Counted from the first letter of the stretch, positions 6,942-15,925 are shown. The stretch is DNA of 64,000 nt from Corynebacterium lemuris (GCF_024919295.1 NZ_JANWTC010000006.1:62001-126000), one strand, 5' to 3'. The notes: generated by a model from the letters alone, not told the origin. Numbers and translations: made by a program.

Positions 6942-7984
6942 GGTGTCTCCCGTAGCGCGGAGCGGCCACTGGTCCAGGCCGCCTTGAGGTGGGCGCCGAC
7001 GAGCTCATCCAGGTGCAGGCTGGCACAGGCGCCGAAGATGATGTCGCCGGCCAGCTCCGGTTCGTCCTCGGCCAGCGAGCCGGCGAGATCCCGGGCGGCG
7101 ATCTGCTCGTGCACCGCATCCGCCTCGACGTGTTCGTCGTAGTACCAGGTGACCTCCGGTCCGTGGCCGAGGCGTCGGAAAGCATTCCCGTAGTGCTTGT
7201 TCGGCAGGGAGGAGGTCATCTCGAAGGCGGCCAGATGGCCCACCACCGCCCCCCGTAACCGGCGGTGCAGCCCGAAGAAGCTCATGGTGTTCACCGCCGT
7301 CAGGGTGATCGCCGGAACCAGATCAAGGTAGGCGTCGGGCGTGTCACTTAAGCCCATGGCCCGCAGGGTGCGGGCGAAGATCTCCGCGTGCACACGCTCC
7401 GGGCGCCCGCCCCCGTATTCGTCGGCCTGGATCTCCACCAGGGCGGCTTTTGCGCGGCCACGCAACCGGGGGATGGCCCAGGAGTGGGGGTCTGCCTCCC
7501 GCAGGGTGTAGATGCTGCGCAGGATGAGAAATTCCTGCAGCTGCACCTGCGTGGCGTGGCGTCCGGCCCACATCGCCAACTCGGGTTTGGCTACTTCGTC
7601 GGTCAAGGCGAACAATGTCTCGGTGACCTCCGCGCCGGTGGTCGGCATGACCTCAGGGAGGCAGACGGCTGCCCGCAGCGCGTTCTCGAACTCCGCCTCG
7701 ATCCGGGCACGGACCGCCAGCAACCCCGGATGCCATTCCCAGTCACCGACCACGAAGGGCGTGGGGCCGTAGTGCAGCAGATAGAGCAGGAACAGGGTCA
7801 GCTGCAGATCATCATCCTGGAGGACATCCCCGCACTCCGCCAGCATCTGGTCGACGGCTGCCGCGACACGGTTAACATCGGCATCCACGGAGTCCGGTTC
7901 GTGCGCCACAAGCTCGAGCAGAGCTTGGCTGGCCACGCCCCGCGCAGTCGGGGTAGTGGTGGAGAGGGTGTCGATGGTGGTCAT
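6938..7984 (-). CDS. Iron-containing redox enzyme family (haem-oxygenase-like fold)
   Basis: A 348-aa, mostly helical protein of the haem-oxygenase-like diiron family. Features include EIQADEYGGGRPERVHAEIFARTL (mid-protein), with Glu/His residues spaced as in diiron helices, and a second acidic/His set near YYDEHVEADAVHEQ. The start MTTIDTLSTTTPTARG at 7984 is chosen because sequence further upstream in the frame lies in the katN intergenic hairpin. It overlaps the glycosyltransferase by 4 nt. Substrate is unknown; relatives oxidise small molecules or load cofactors. Confidence 0.75.
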   Translation of the reverse strand: MTTIDTLSTTTPTARGVASQALLELVAHEPDSVDADVNRVAAAVDQMLAECGDVLQDDDLQLTLFLLYLLHYGPTPFVVGDWEWHPGLLAVRARIEAEFENALRAAVCLPEVMPTTGAEVTETLFALTDEVAKPELAMWAGRHATQVQLQEFLILRSIYTLREADPHSWAIPRLRGRAKAALVEIQADEYGGGRPERVHAEIFARTLRAMGLSDTPDAYLDLVPAITLTAVNTMSFFGLHRRLRGAVVGHLAAFEMTSSLPNKHYGNAFRRLGHGPEVTWYYDEHVEADAVHEQIAARDLAGSLAEDEPELAGDIIFGACASLHLDELVGAHLKAAWTSGRSALRETP

Positions 7985-8028
7985 CTTCTGTGGTCGTTTC
8001 TCTGAAAAAGGGGTGTGGATACGGGTGT

Positions 8029-8064
8029 CCGGGGCACCGGAACCACGTAGTCCCGGTGCCCCGG
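8029..8064 (-). promoter_or_regulatory. Strong intercistronic hairpin between Mn catalase and next gene
   Basis: CCGGGGCACCGG (8029-8040) pairs perfectly over 12 bp with CCGGTGCCCCGG (8053-8064). No U-tract follows on the minus strand, so it looks like a processing or mRNA-stabilising hairpin that could let catalase mRNA accumulate above the downstream genes. Confidence 0.55.
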
Positions 8065-8078
8065 TGAGGGGAGTGGGG

Positions 8079-8960
8079 TTACTCCTTGTTGAACTTCTCC
8101 TGGACCTTGCCTGCGATCTTCTCCACCATGTTGGGCTGCTCGGTGGTGCCGTAGAAGCGGGCATCGGGGTGGGTCGGCGGGGCCATGGGCACACCCTCGG
8201 GTGGGGTGTCCACGTAGGTGAACTTGCCCAGTCCGTCCGGTGCCTTCCCGGAGGCCCAGGAACCATCCGCCATGTGCGTGCCATCAGAGAAGTTGATGGC
8301 CTGGTAGGAAAACTCCTCGTGCTCCTTGCCCTGGGGGAAGTTGCTCGGCACGGGGATGTTCTCGTTGCCTTCGGCCTGCAGCTCGCGGGCGGCGGCCAGC
8401 CACTGGTTCTGGTGCATGGTGTCGCGTGCCAGCAGGAAGCCCAGCAGGTCCTTGACGCCCCGGTCGTCGGTCATGTGGTAGAGCCGGGCCACCTGAAGGC
8501 GGCCCTGCATCTCGGCGTTGATGTTGGAGGTCATATCAGCGAGCAGATTCCCGCTGGCGGTGATGTAGGCACCGGTCCACGGGTTACCCATGCTGTCGAC
8601 GGGGCGGGCGCCGGCGCCTGAGACGATCGCCTGCTGAAGATCGGTGCCACCGATGATGGCGGCGACCGCCGGGTCGTCCTGGATGGCCTTCTCGGTGATG
8701 CCCAGGGGTGCTTTCTCCAGCAGCTGGGCCACCATGGTGGCCAGCATCTCGATGTGGCCGAACTCCTCGGCGGCGGTGGAGAACAGCAGGTCGCGGTATT
8801 TGCCGGGGATGTGGGCGTTCCACGCCTGGAAGCTGTACTGCATGGCCACGGTGATCTCGCCGTACTGGCCGCCGATGACCTCCTGCAGTTTGCGGGCGTA
8901 GACTGCGTCGGGTTTCTCGGGCTTGGACGGGTACTGCAGTTTCTGGGTGTGCACGAACAT
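8079..8960 (-). CDS. Manganese catalase
   Basis: A 293-aa dimanganese (non-haem) catalase, disproportionating H2O2 to water and oxygen. The N-terminus (MFVHTQKLQYP), the first ligand region GEITVAMQY (E35), TAAEEFGHIEML (E65/E66, H69), and the later INAEMQGRL and RDTMHQNQW helices supply the Glu/His ligands of the dimanganese centre. An SD GAGGAG precedes the ATG. It heads a probable operon with the haem-oxygenase-like, GT2 and CDGSH genes. Confidence 0.93.
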   Translation of the reverse strand: MFVHTQKLQYPSKPEKPDAVYARKLQEVIGGQYGEITVAMQYSFQAWNAHIPGKYRDLLFSTAAEEFGHIEMLATMVAQLLEKAPLGITEKAIQDDPAVAAIIGGTDLQQAIVSGAGARPVDSMGNPWTGAYITASGNLLADMTSNINAEMQGRLQVARLYHMTDDRGVKDLLGFLLARDTMHQNQWLAAARELQAEGNENIPVPSNFPQGKEHEEFSYQAINFSDGTHMADGSWASGKAPDGLGKFTYVDTPPEGVPMAPPTHPDARFYGTTEQPNMVEKIAGKVQEKFNKE

Positions 8961-9084
8961 GGTTTTTCTCCTCGGATAATCTCCGGAGTAGCCAGCTCGC
9001 CCGGGTGGACGAGTATTCAGCCACCTTTTACCATTGCCGCGGTGCGTCGCGGTGAAACCATGCTACAGAGATTATGGATCCGTA

Positions 9085-9801
9085 CTAAGGGTGCAGCAGT
9101 CCCAGCAGCTCACGGCGCAGCGCGGGGTCGGGGTCGACGTTGCTACGGGGGCGGGGGAGATCCACGGCGATGTCCGCGATGACCGTGGCGTCGGGGGACG
9201 GGGACATCACGAGGATGCGGTCGGAGAGCAGGATCGCCTCGTCAACGTCGTGGGTGACCATGACGACGGTGCGGCGGTCCGCCTCCCACAGTTGGAGCAG
9301 CTGCAGCTGCAGCTCCCGGCGGGTGAGGGCGTCGAGGGCCCCGAACGGTTCGTCGAGAAGCAGGATCTCAGGCTCGACGGCGAAGGCCCGGGCGATGCCG
9401 ACGCGCTGCTGCATGCCTCCGGAGAGGCGGGCGGGGCGGCGGTCGGCGGCGTGGCCCAGCCCCACCAGATCCAGGTGGCGGTCGGCGATGGTGCGGCGCT
9501 CCAGCGGGGTCAGGGAGGGGCGGACGGAACGCAGGCCGAACTCGATGTTGCCCCGGGCACTGAGCCACGGCAGCAGGGCGTGGTCCTGGAAGACGACGGC
9601 GCTGCGGCCGTTGACGGTGACCTCGCCGGTGGACGGGTGGTCGAGGCCGGCGATCATCGACAGGATCGTTGACTTGCCGCAACCGGAGGGGCCGAGCAGG
9701 GAGACAAACTGGCCGGGGGCGATGCCGATGGAGGTCGGGGCGATGATACGGGTCGGGCCGTAGGAACGGGTGATCTCCCCGAGGGCGATGGTGCTAGTCA
9801 T
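9085..9801 (-). CDS. ABC importer ATPase (nitrate/sulfonate/taurine family)
   Basis: A 238-aa nucleotide-binding subunit with Walker A GPSGCGKS, Q-loop VVFQDHALLPW, signature LSGGMQQR, Walker B ILLLDEPFGALD and the switch histidine THD. It belongs to the SsuB/TauB/NrtD group. The start at 9801 (MTSTIALGEITRSYG) overlaps the permease stop by 8 nt, which fits the three-gene operon better than the longer upstream frame. Confidence 0.88.
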   Translation of the reverse strand: MTSTIALGEITRSYGPTRIIAPTSIGIAPGQFVSLLGPSGCGKSTILSMIAGLDHPSTGEVTVNGRSAVVFQDHALLPWLSARGNIEFGLRSVRPSLTPLERRTIADRHLDLVGLGHAADRRPARLSGGMQQRVGIARAFAVEPEILLLDEPFGALDALTRRELQLQLLQLWEADRRTVVMVTHDVDEAILLSDRILVMSPSPDATVIADIAVDLPRPRSNVDPDPALRRELLGLLHP

Positions 9802-10567
9802 AACGGACCGTCTTCTGCAGTGCTGCGACGAGGTGGTCAAGGATGAGGCCGGTCAGGCCGATGAGGACGATGGCGACGACGATGGCGTCGATGTCGAGGC
9901 GGTTCCACATGTTCCACACGAAGAAACCGATGCCCTGGCCACCGACGAGCATCTCCGCGGCGATGATGACCAGCCAGGAGGTCGACAGCGACAGGCGCAG
10001 GCCGGTGATGATCCCGGGCAGCGTCGCGGGCAGCCACACGCGGGTGACGGCCAGCCACAACGGGGTGCCCAGGGTCTGTGTGAGTTTGAGGTATGTCGGG
10101 TGGATGTGCATGACCGCGTCGATGGTGTTGATCAGGATCGGCCACAGGGCGGAGAGCACGATGACGAAGACGGCGGTGCGCTCGGCGTCGTGGAGCAGGG
10201 CCAGGCCGATGGGTAGCCAGGCCAGCGGGGAGACCGGGCGCAGGATCTGCACCAGGGGGTCCACGGCCCAGCGCAGGATCTGCACCCGCCCCAGCAGGAA
10301 GCCCAGCGGAATGGCGATCAGTGCGGCCAGCAGGAAACCGATGAGCACACGTTGGAGGCTGGTCATCAGATGCCAGAAGATGCCGACGCTGCCCGGGCCG
10401 TCGCGGTAGAAGGGGTCGGAGAGGATCTCCACGCCGCGCTGCCAGACCCCTGCCGGGGTGGGGGCGAGACTGGAGAGGGTGCCGGAGACGACCGCCAGCT
10501 GCCAGGCGCCGACGCTGAGGACGAACAGGGCCAGGCCGAGTGCGCCCGCACGCACGCGGGGACTCAT
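9794..10567 (-). CDS. ABC importer permease (nitrate/sulfonate/taurine family)
   Basis: A 257-aa membrane protein with about six spans and the EAA-like cytoplasmic loop (LKLTQTLGTPLWLAVTRVWLPATLPGIITGL). It is related to SsuC/TauC/NrtB. ATG 10567 overlaps the stop of the binding-protein gene (ATGA). It forms the channel of the importer encoded with the flanking ATPase and NrtA-type receptor. Confidence 0.87.
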   Translation of the reverse strand: MSPRVRAGALGLALFVLSVGAWQLAVVSGTLSSLAPTPAGVWQRGVEILSDPFYRDGPGSVGIFWHLMTSLQRVLIGFLLAALIAIPLGFLLGRVQILRWAVDPLVQILRPVSPLAWLPIGLALLHDAERTAVFVIVLSALWPILINTIDAVMHIHPTYLKLTQTLGTPLWLAVTRVWLPATLPGIITGLRLSLSTSWLVIIAAEMLVGGQGIGFFVWNMWNRLDIDAIVVAIVLIGLTGLILDHLVAALQKTVRYD

Positions 10568-11535
10568 GCAAGCTCCCAACGGGTCAGCTGCTCACGCATC
10601 CAGGCGGTGGCGGCGGGGTCGGTCGCATCGCCGAAGTGGATGCGCTCGGGGTCGACGATGTCCTCACCGGCCCAGTTGCGGTAGGCGCCCTCGAAGACCG
10701 GCTCGATGAGTTCCGCCGGCTGGTTGAGGTAGCGCTCGTGCGAGAGGATGCTGGCTGCCTCGGCGTGGTTGCCGGGGGCGTTGAGGAAGGCGGAGGCCTC
10801 GGCCAGGGCGTCGGTGATGGCGCTGGCCTGTGCCGGGTGCGCGTCCTGCCAGTCCTCGCCGATGGCGAGGGCACAGCAGGGGTGGCGGTCCCAGAACTCC
10901 TTGGTCATGTGCAGGACGCGGCCGGAGCCGGTGGCCAGTGCGCGCTGGTTGAAGGGCTCGGGGCCGATGAATCCGTCAATGCCGCCGACCTCGAGCTGGG
11001 CGACCATGTCAGCCGGGCGCAGCAGGCGCAGCTCCAGGTCGGCCACGGGGTCGACACCGTGGGCGACGAGGGCGTCGCGGAGCAGGAGCGAGTGGATGGA
11101 GTACTCGAAGGGGATGCCGATGACGCGGCCGCGCAGATCCTGCAGGCCGGAGACCTCACTGTGGAGTCGGGAGGCGACGGTGATCGCCTGACCGTTGGTG
11201 TTCATCGTGTAGGCGAGATTGGTCGGCCGCGCCATGGGGGTGACGGTCATGGGGGAGAGCATGTGCGTGACGTGCAGCTGGCCGGTCAGGTAGGCGGACC
11301 ACAGGTCGGCCCAGCCGGCGAAACGGCGGAGCGTGATGTCGAGTCCACGGCGTCGGAAAGCGTCCATCGCGTCCGCGGCGAGCAGCGGGGAGGAACACGC
11401 GATCGGCACGTAGCCGATGGTGATGCTGTCGGACGGTGCGGGACCCATGCCGGCGGAAGCGGCCCGTCCACCGAGAACCCCCAGCGTGCCCAGGGCGGCG
11501 GCGCCGAGGAATGTGCGCCGGTTCAACATCGCCAC
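10564..11535 (-). CDS. NrtA/CmpA-type substrate-binding protein, Tat-exported
   Basis: A 323-aa receptor with a twin-arginine signal (LNRRTFLGAAALGTLGVLGG). The mature part starts SITIGYVPIACSSPLLAAD, typical of NrtA/CmpA-like nitrate or bicarbonate receptors. The GTG at 11535 is preferred because GGAGG lies 6 nt upstream; an in-frame ATG follows two codons later. The ligand cannot be decided from sequence: nitrate, bicarbonate or an organosulfonate are all possible. Confidence 0.82.
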   Translation of the reverse strand: MAMLNRRTFLGAAALGTLGVLGGRAASAGMGPAPSDSITIGYVPIACSSPLLAADAMDAFRRRGLDITLRRFAGWADLWSAYLTGQLHVTHMLSPMTVTPMARPTNLAYTMNTNGQAITVASRLHSEVSGLQDLRGRVIGIPFEYSIHSLLLRDALVAHGVDPVADLELRLLRPADMVAQLEVGGIDGFIGPEPFNQRALATGSGRVLHMTKEFWDRHPCCALAIGEDWQDAHPAQASAITDALAEASAFLNAPGNHAEAASILSHERYLNQPAELIEPVFEGAYRNWAGEDIVDPERIHFGDATDPAATAWMREQLTRWELA

Positions 11536-11594
11536 GTATAACCTCCGGTTCGATGTAGGTAGACAGTGTGGTCTTGTTCAGGATCAGGCTACTG

Positions 11595-11606
11595 TACCGC
11601 TCGGTA
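11595..11606. promoter_or_regulatory. Palindrome in the divergent promoter region
   Basis: TACCGCTCGGTA has 5-bp arms and a 2-bp centre, placed between the importer operon and the divergent DUF262 gene. The form resembles TetR-family operators, but no regulator is encoded nearby. Confidence 0.35.
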
Positions 11607-11652
11607 TGTGAACGTGTCGACTCGCCCGCCAGCGGTGCCCCACGCCCGGGGA

Positions 11653-11658
11653 TAGACT
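11653..11658 (+). promoter_or_regulatory. -10 box for a leaderless DUF262 mRNA
   Basis: TAGACT ends 7 nt before the ATG at 11666 and no SD is present, so transcription should begin at or next to the start codon. Confidence 0.5.
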
Positions 11659-11665
11659 CGACGCC

Positions 11666-13474
11666 ATGGGTTTCACCACGCCGAGCTACGACCTGCCTGA
11701 CCTGTTTGCCCGCATCGACCGCGGCGAGCTGCAGCTGCCTGATTTCCAGCGCGCCTACGCGTGGGATGTCGACCGGATCCGCTCGCTCATTGTCACCGTC
11801 CTGCGCGGCTACCCGGTCGGTTCGCTGCTCTCGCTGGACACCCGCAACGCGCCCATGCGCTTCCGGCCGCGGCCGATCTCCGGCGCCCCCGCCGCCACCT
11901 CCGCGCCCGGCCTGCTGCTTCTTGACGGCCAGCAGCGCCTGACCACCCTCTACCACTGCCTGCGCGGGGACGGTTCGGTGGACACCGTCGACTTCCGCTC
12001 CAAACGCATCCGCCGCACCTTCTACGTGGACGTCTCCCGGGCGGTCGAGGCTCAGGTCATGCCCGATGACGCGGTCTTCTCGGTGGATGAGGACGGCCAG
12101 GTCAGATCCCATTTCGGCCCCGACATCCCGGGTGGCATCACCAGCCGTGAGGCAGCCGTCGAGCACGGCTGCATCCCCGTGTCGTCGTTGCTGTGGGAGG
12201 CCGGCACCGATCTGCTCTTCGATGTCGCCGCCCGGGACACCGGGTCCCGGGAGGACGTCAAGCGTTTCTATGACCGCATCGTCAAGCCCCTGGCGGCCTA
12301 CGACATCCCCATGATCCGGCTGGCCCGGGAGACCGCCCAGACCGGCATCGGGTCCATCTTCGCGCAGGCCAATTCCGCCGGCCTGCAGATGGACGTGTTC
12401 GAGCTGCTCACCGCGGTCTTCGCCACGCAGGAACCGGAGTTCTCCATGGCGGAGGACTGGGAGGAGACCCGCCGTGTCCTGCGCCGTTATCCGGCCCTGG
12501 ACCAGATCGGGCGTACTGATTTCCTCACGGCCGTCTCCCTGCTGGTGACCTCCAGGCAGGGGCACGCGGCGGGCCACCGTGAGGACATCCTCGACCTCAC
12601 CCTCGAGGATTACCTGGCCGCCCGGGCGGAACTGCGCGTCACCTTCCGGGAGACCGCCGAATTCCTCGCCCAGCGCTGCATGCTCACCATTGAGCAGGTG
12701 CCCTACACCGCCCAGCTCATCCCGTTGGCCGTCATCTTCGCCCGGTTGGCGGAGACACCCAGAGCGCTGGCCTCGGCGAAGGCGTGGGACCGGCTCAACC
12801 AGTGGTTCTGGTGCGGCATCCTCGGCGAGCTCTACGGATCGGCGGCGGTGATCAACCGCTCCGCCCGTGACGTCGACCAGGTCACCGCCTGGGTCCGCGA
12901 CCCCTCCGCCGAGGTGCCCAAGACCATCCGCGACGCTTCCTTCTCCGAGTCGCGCTTCTTCTCGGTGCGGGAGAATTCCGGCGTCTACCAGGGGATCTAC
13001 GCACTGCTCATGGGCAGGGGAGCCCGCGACTGGCGTTCCGCCCAGCCCTTCGACCGCTGGACCTTCCCCGACCTGCACCCCGGTTTCCACCGTGTGTTCC
13101 CGGCGGAATGGTGCCGGGAGAACGGCATCGAGGACGTGGTGGCCGACAGCGTGCTCAACCGCACTCCCATGGGTAAGCGCACCGAGGTGGTCATCGACGG
13201 CTACTCGCCGACGCAGTACCTCACCCGGGTGCAGACGAAGTCGCTTCTCGACGACGCCGACTTCGACACCGTCCTGGCCACCCATGAGCTCAACCCGGAT
13301 CTGCTGCACCAGTCTGATTTCCACGGCTTCCTGCGGGATCGGCGCGCCCGTTTCCTGGGGATGGTGGAGTACGCCATGGGTAAACCCGCGGTCAGGGACG
13401 TCAACGACCTGGATTACAGCGGCGGGGACGAGGGTCCCAATGCTTTCAGCGGGTGGGTGGGGGTGCGTTCTTGA
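11666..13474 (+). CDS. DUF262 + DUF1524-like protein (GmrSD-related)
   Basis: A 602-aa protein. The N-terminal DUF262 domain carries QLPDFQRAYAWD and LLLDGQQRLTTLYH, the ParB/Srx-like nucleotide-binding DGQQR motif. The C-terminal part (~465-520) aligns with the DUF1524 HNH nuclease domain of GmrSD-type enzymes, which cut modified phage DNA. The usual HHIFP box reads FHRVFP (474-479), so the second His is Arg476; the second motif keeps N498 (LNRTP), and a position usually Asn in the TN..IGG..P box is E507. The nuclease may therefore be altered or dead. There is no partner gene; the mRNA is probably leaderless. Confidence 0.8.
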   Translation: MGFTTPSYDLPDLFARIDRGELQLPDFQRAYAWDVDRIRSLIVTVLRGYPVGSLLSLDTRNAPMRFRPRPISGAPAATSAPGLLLLDGQQRLTTLYHCLRGDGSVDTVDFRSKRIRRTFYVDVSRAVEAQVMPDDAVFSVDEDGQVRSHFGPDIPGGITSREAAVEHGCIPVSSLLWEAGTDLLFDVAARDTGSREDVKRFYDRIVKPLAAYDIPMIRLARETAQTGIGSIFAQANSAGLQMDVFELLTAVFATQEPEFSMAEDWEETRRVLRRYPALDQIGRTDFLTAVSLLVTSRQGHAAGHREDILDLTLEDYLAARAELRVTFRETAEFLAQRCMLTIEQVPYTAQLIPLAVIFARLAETPRALASAKAWDRLNQWFWCGILGELYGSAAVINRSARDVDQVTAWVRDPSAEVPKTIRDASFSESRFFSVRENSGVYQGIYALLMGRGARDWRSAQPFDRWTFPDLHPGFHRVFPAEWCRENGIEDVVADSVLNRTPMGKRTEVVIDGYSPTQYLTRVQTKSLLDDADFDTVLATHELNPDLLHQSDFHGFLRDRRARFLGMVEYAMGKPAVRDVNDLDYSGGDEGPNAFSGWVGVRS

Positions 13475-13579
13475 AGTGGCCTGTCTCATATACGGGCAGG
13501 TCGTGGCCCGGGGTCAAAGTCAACCGACTAAAGTGTTCTACGTTCCATGCCCTCATTAACGAAGCAGGAGTAAACACCC

Positions 13580-15172
13580 GTGAGCAAGCCCGTCGTCCTT
13601 ATCGCCGACAAACTGGCACCGTCCACCGTAGACGCGCTCGGAGACGCTGTGGAGGTGCGCTGGGTCGACGGCCCGAACACCCCGGAGCTGCTCGCCGCCG
13701 TCCCGGAGGCTGACGCTCTGCTGGTGCGTTCCGCCACCACCGTCACCCGCGAGGTCCTCGAGGCCGCCCCGAACCTGAAGATCGTCGGCCGTGCCGGCGT
13801 CGGACTGGACAACGTCGACATCGATGCCGCCACCGAGCGCGGTGTCATGGTCGTCAACGCCCCGACCTCGAACATCCACTCCGCCTGCGAGCACGCCGTG
13901 GCCCTGCTCATGGCCACCGTCCGTCAGATCCCCGCCGCCGACGCCACCCTGCGTGAGGGCGAGTGGAAGCGCTCCCAGTTCAAGGGTGTGGAGATCTTCG
14001 GCAAGACCATCGGTGTCGTCGGTTTCGGCCACATCGGCCAGCTCTTCGCCCAGCGTCTGTCGGCCTTCGAGACCGAGATCATCGCCTACGACCCCTACGC
14101 GAACCCGACCCGGGCGGCCCAGCTGGGTGTCGAACTCGTCGAGCTGGATGAGCTGGTCGCCCGCGCCGACATCATCACCATCCACCTGCCCAAGACCAAG
14201 GAGACGGCCGGCATGTTCAATGCCGAGCTGCTGGCCAAGTCCAAGAAGGGCCAGATCATCATCAACGCTGCCCGCGGCGGCCTGGTCGATGAGCAGGCAC
14301 TGGCTGACGCCATCAAGTCGGGCCACATCTGGGGTGCCGGCTTCGATGTCTTCTCCACCGAGCCGTGCACCGACTCCCCGCTCTTCGAGCTGCCGCAGGT
14401 CGTCGTCACCCCGCACCTGGGCGCCTCCACCGCCGAGGCCCAGGACCGCGCCGGCACCGATGTCGCCGCCTCCGTGCTCAAGGCCCTGGCCGGCGAGTTC
14501 GTCCCGGATGCCGTCAACGTCTCCGGCGGCCGCGTCGGCGAGGAGGTCGCCCTGTGGCTGGACCTGACCCGCAAGCTGGGTCTGCTGGCCGGCCAGCTCC
14601 TCGACTCCGCACCGGTTGACGTGGAGGTCACCGCCCGCGGTGAGCTGTCCACCGAGGACGACGTCTCCGTGCTGGGCCTGTCGGCTGTCCGTGGCCTGTT
14701 CTCCGCCACCACCGACGAGCCGGTCACCTTCGTCAACGCCCCGACCATCGCTCAGGCCCGTGACCTGGACTACAAGGTCGAGACCGCCACCGAGTCCGCC
14801 ACCCACCGTTCCGCGGTCGATGTCAAGGTCATCGGCGCCGACGGCTCCTCCCGTACCGTGGTCGGCGCCCTCACCGGCCTGGACCGCGTGGAGAAGATCG
14901 TCCGCATCGACAACCGTGGCCTGGACATGCGTGCCGAGGGCCGCAACCTCTTCCTCGAGTACACCGATGCCCCGGGCGCCCTGGGCAAGGTCGGCTCCCA
15001 GCTGGGTGAGGCCGGCATCAACATCGAGGCCGCCGCGCTGACCCAGGCGGCCAAGGGTGACGGCGCGATCCTCGTGCTGCGTGTCGACGCCGAGGTCCCC
15101 ACCGCCCTGGAGAAGAAGATCGCCGAGTCTCTCGGCGCCTCCTCCGCCGTCCAGCTCGACCTGGACAACTAG
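13580..15172 (+). CDS. serA: D-3-phosphoglycerate dehydrogenase
   Basis: A 530-aa enzyme oxidising 3-phosphoglycerate in the first step of serine synthesis, using NAD. It shows the Rossmann motif VGFGHIGQLFAQ (~150), catalytic-region signatures INAARGGLVDEQAL and PHLGASTAEAQ, an intervening ASB domain and a C-terminal ACT domain (LEYTDAPGALGKVGS onward) for allosteric control. The start is GTG with an SD AGGAG upstream. This is the long actinobacterial form and is monocistronic, with a terminator following. Confidence 0.97.
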   Translation: MSKPVVLIADKLAPSTVDALGDAVEVRWVDGPNTPELLAAVPEADALLVRSATTVTREVLEAAPNLKIVGRAGVGLDNVDIDAATERGVMVVNAPTSNIHSACEHAVALLMATVRQIPAADATLREGEWKRSQFKGVEIFGKTIGVVGFGHIGQLFAQRLSAFETEIIAYDPYANPTRAAQLGVELVELDELVARADIITIHLPKTKETAGMFNAELLAKSKKGQIIINAARGGLVDEQALADAIKSGHIWGAGFDVFSTEPCTDSPLFELPQVVVTPHLGASTAEAQDRAGTDVAASVLKALAGEFVPDAVNVSGGRVGEEVALWLDLTRKLGLLAGQLLDSAPVDVEVTARGELSTEDDVSVLGLSAVRGLFSATTDEPVTFVNAPTIAQARDLDYKVETATESATHRSAVDVKVIGADGSSRTVVGALTGLDRVEKIVRIDNRGLDMRAEGRNLFLEYTDAPGALGKVGSQLGEAGINIEAAALTQAAKGDGAILVLRVDAEVPTALEKKIAESLGASSAVQLDLDN

Positions 15173-15187
15173 AACGACCGTTCTGTC

Positions 15188-15224
15188 GACCCCTGCCGCA
15201 ATCTGCGGTGGGGGTCCTTTTTTA
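15188..15224 (+). terminator. serA terminator
   Basis: GACCCCTGCCGCA (15188-15200) pairs with TGCGGTGGGGGTC (15204-15216), with a 3-nt loop, then TTTTTT. Confidence 0.85.
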
Positions 15225-15292
15225 TTCATTAATTTATTCATGATCGGAGCAGCTCACCAGGGGAGGTGGGCCATCCGGGCCCTCCAAGTAGA

Positions 15293-15323
15293 CCACACGG
15301 TATGGTTAATCTGAACCGTGTGG
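15293..15323. promoter_or_regulatory. Long palindromic operator before the OsmC operon
   Basis: CCACACGGT (15293-15301) and ACCGTGTGG (15315-15323) are perfect 9-bp inverted arms with a 13-nt AT-rich centre, just upstream of the OsmC/flavoenzyme operon. It is a likely repressor site; the regulator is not encoded in this window. Confidence 0.6.
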
Positions 15324-15371
15324 ATTAATATTCCCAACGGTCCCAGAAGCTATTTCTCGAAGGAGACAGCC

Positions 15372-15920
15372 ATGTCCAGCCTCACCCCGAACCACCAGCC
15401 GGGTCATCCGCTTGAGCCGATCGACGCCGGGAAGCTCGCCGAGCTCGCGCAGAAGAACATCGACAACCCCGAGGGTGGACACAAGAAGATCCGTACCCAC
15501 ACGGAGGCTGACGGCAAGTTCCGCAACTACACCCAGGTCCGCAACCTGGAGCCGGTCCTGGTCTCCGAGCCGCCGGCCCTGCTGGGTGATGACACCGCCC
15601 CGAACCCGACCGAGATCGCCCAGGCCGGCCTCGCTGCCTGCATCTCCGTCGGCATCCAGGCCATCGCCACCCACCGCGGTGTCACTCTGACCAAGATCGA
15701 CATCGACATCGAGTCCGACATCGACGTCTCCCCGACCTGGGGTGTGGGGGATCTGGCCGAGGACAAGCGTCCGGGCGTCTCCGATGTCCGCGTCAGGGTC
15801 GAGATCGAGGGTGACGCCGACCGCGAGACCCTGCAGAAGATCCATGACGACGCCATCAAGTGGTCCCCGGTGGTCAACACCTACACCCGTCCGGCCAACC
15901 TCACCTCCGAGCTGGTCTGA
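15372..15920 (+). CDS. OsmC/Ohr family peroxidase-like protein
   Basis: A 182-aa OsmC-family protein. The region PNPTEIAQAGLAACISVGIQAIATHRG contains the single family cysteine (AACIS) in the central helix, and GVTLTKIDIDIESDIDV follows as the next strand. The start has an SD AAGGAGA about 5 nt upstream. The second conserved cysteine of true Ohr proteins is not obvious, so it may be a thiol-binding relative rather than a classical organic hydroperoxidase. It is first in an operon with two flavin-dependent redox genes. Confidence 0.82.
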   Translation: MSSLTPNHQPGHPLEPIDAGKLAELAQKNIDNPEGGHKKIRTHTEADGKFRNYTQVRNLEPVLVSEPPALLGDDTAPNPTEIAQAGLAACISVGIQAIATHRGVTLTKIDIDIESDIDVSPTWGVGDLAEDKRPGVSDVRVRVEIEGDADRETLQKIHDDAIKWSPVVNTYTRPANLTSELV

Positions 15921-15925
15921 TCTGC

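Noticed and set aside
11156..13489. 777-aa minus-strand open frame across the DUF262 gene
   Set aside because: Repetitive G/V/H/R-rich translation without domains; the plus strand has DUF262 motifs.
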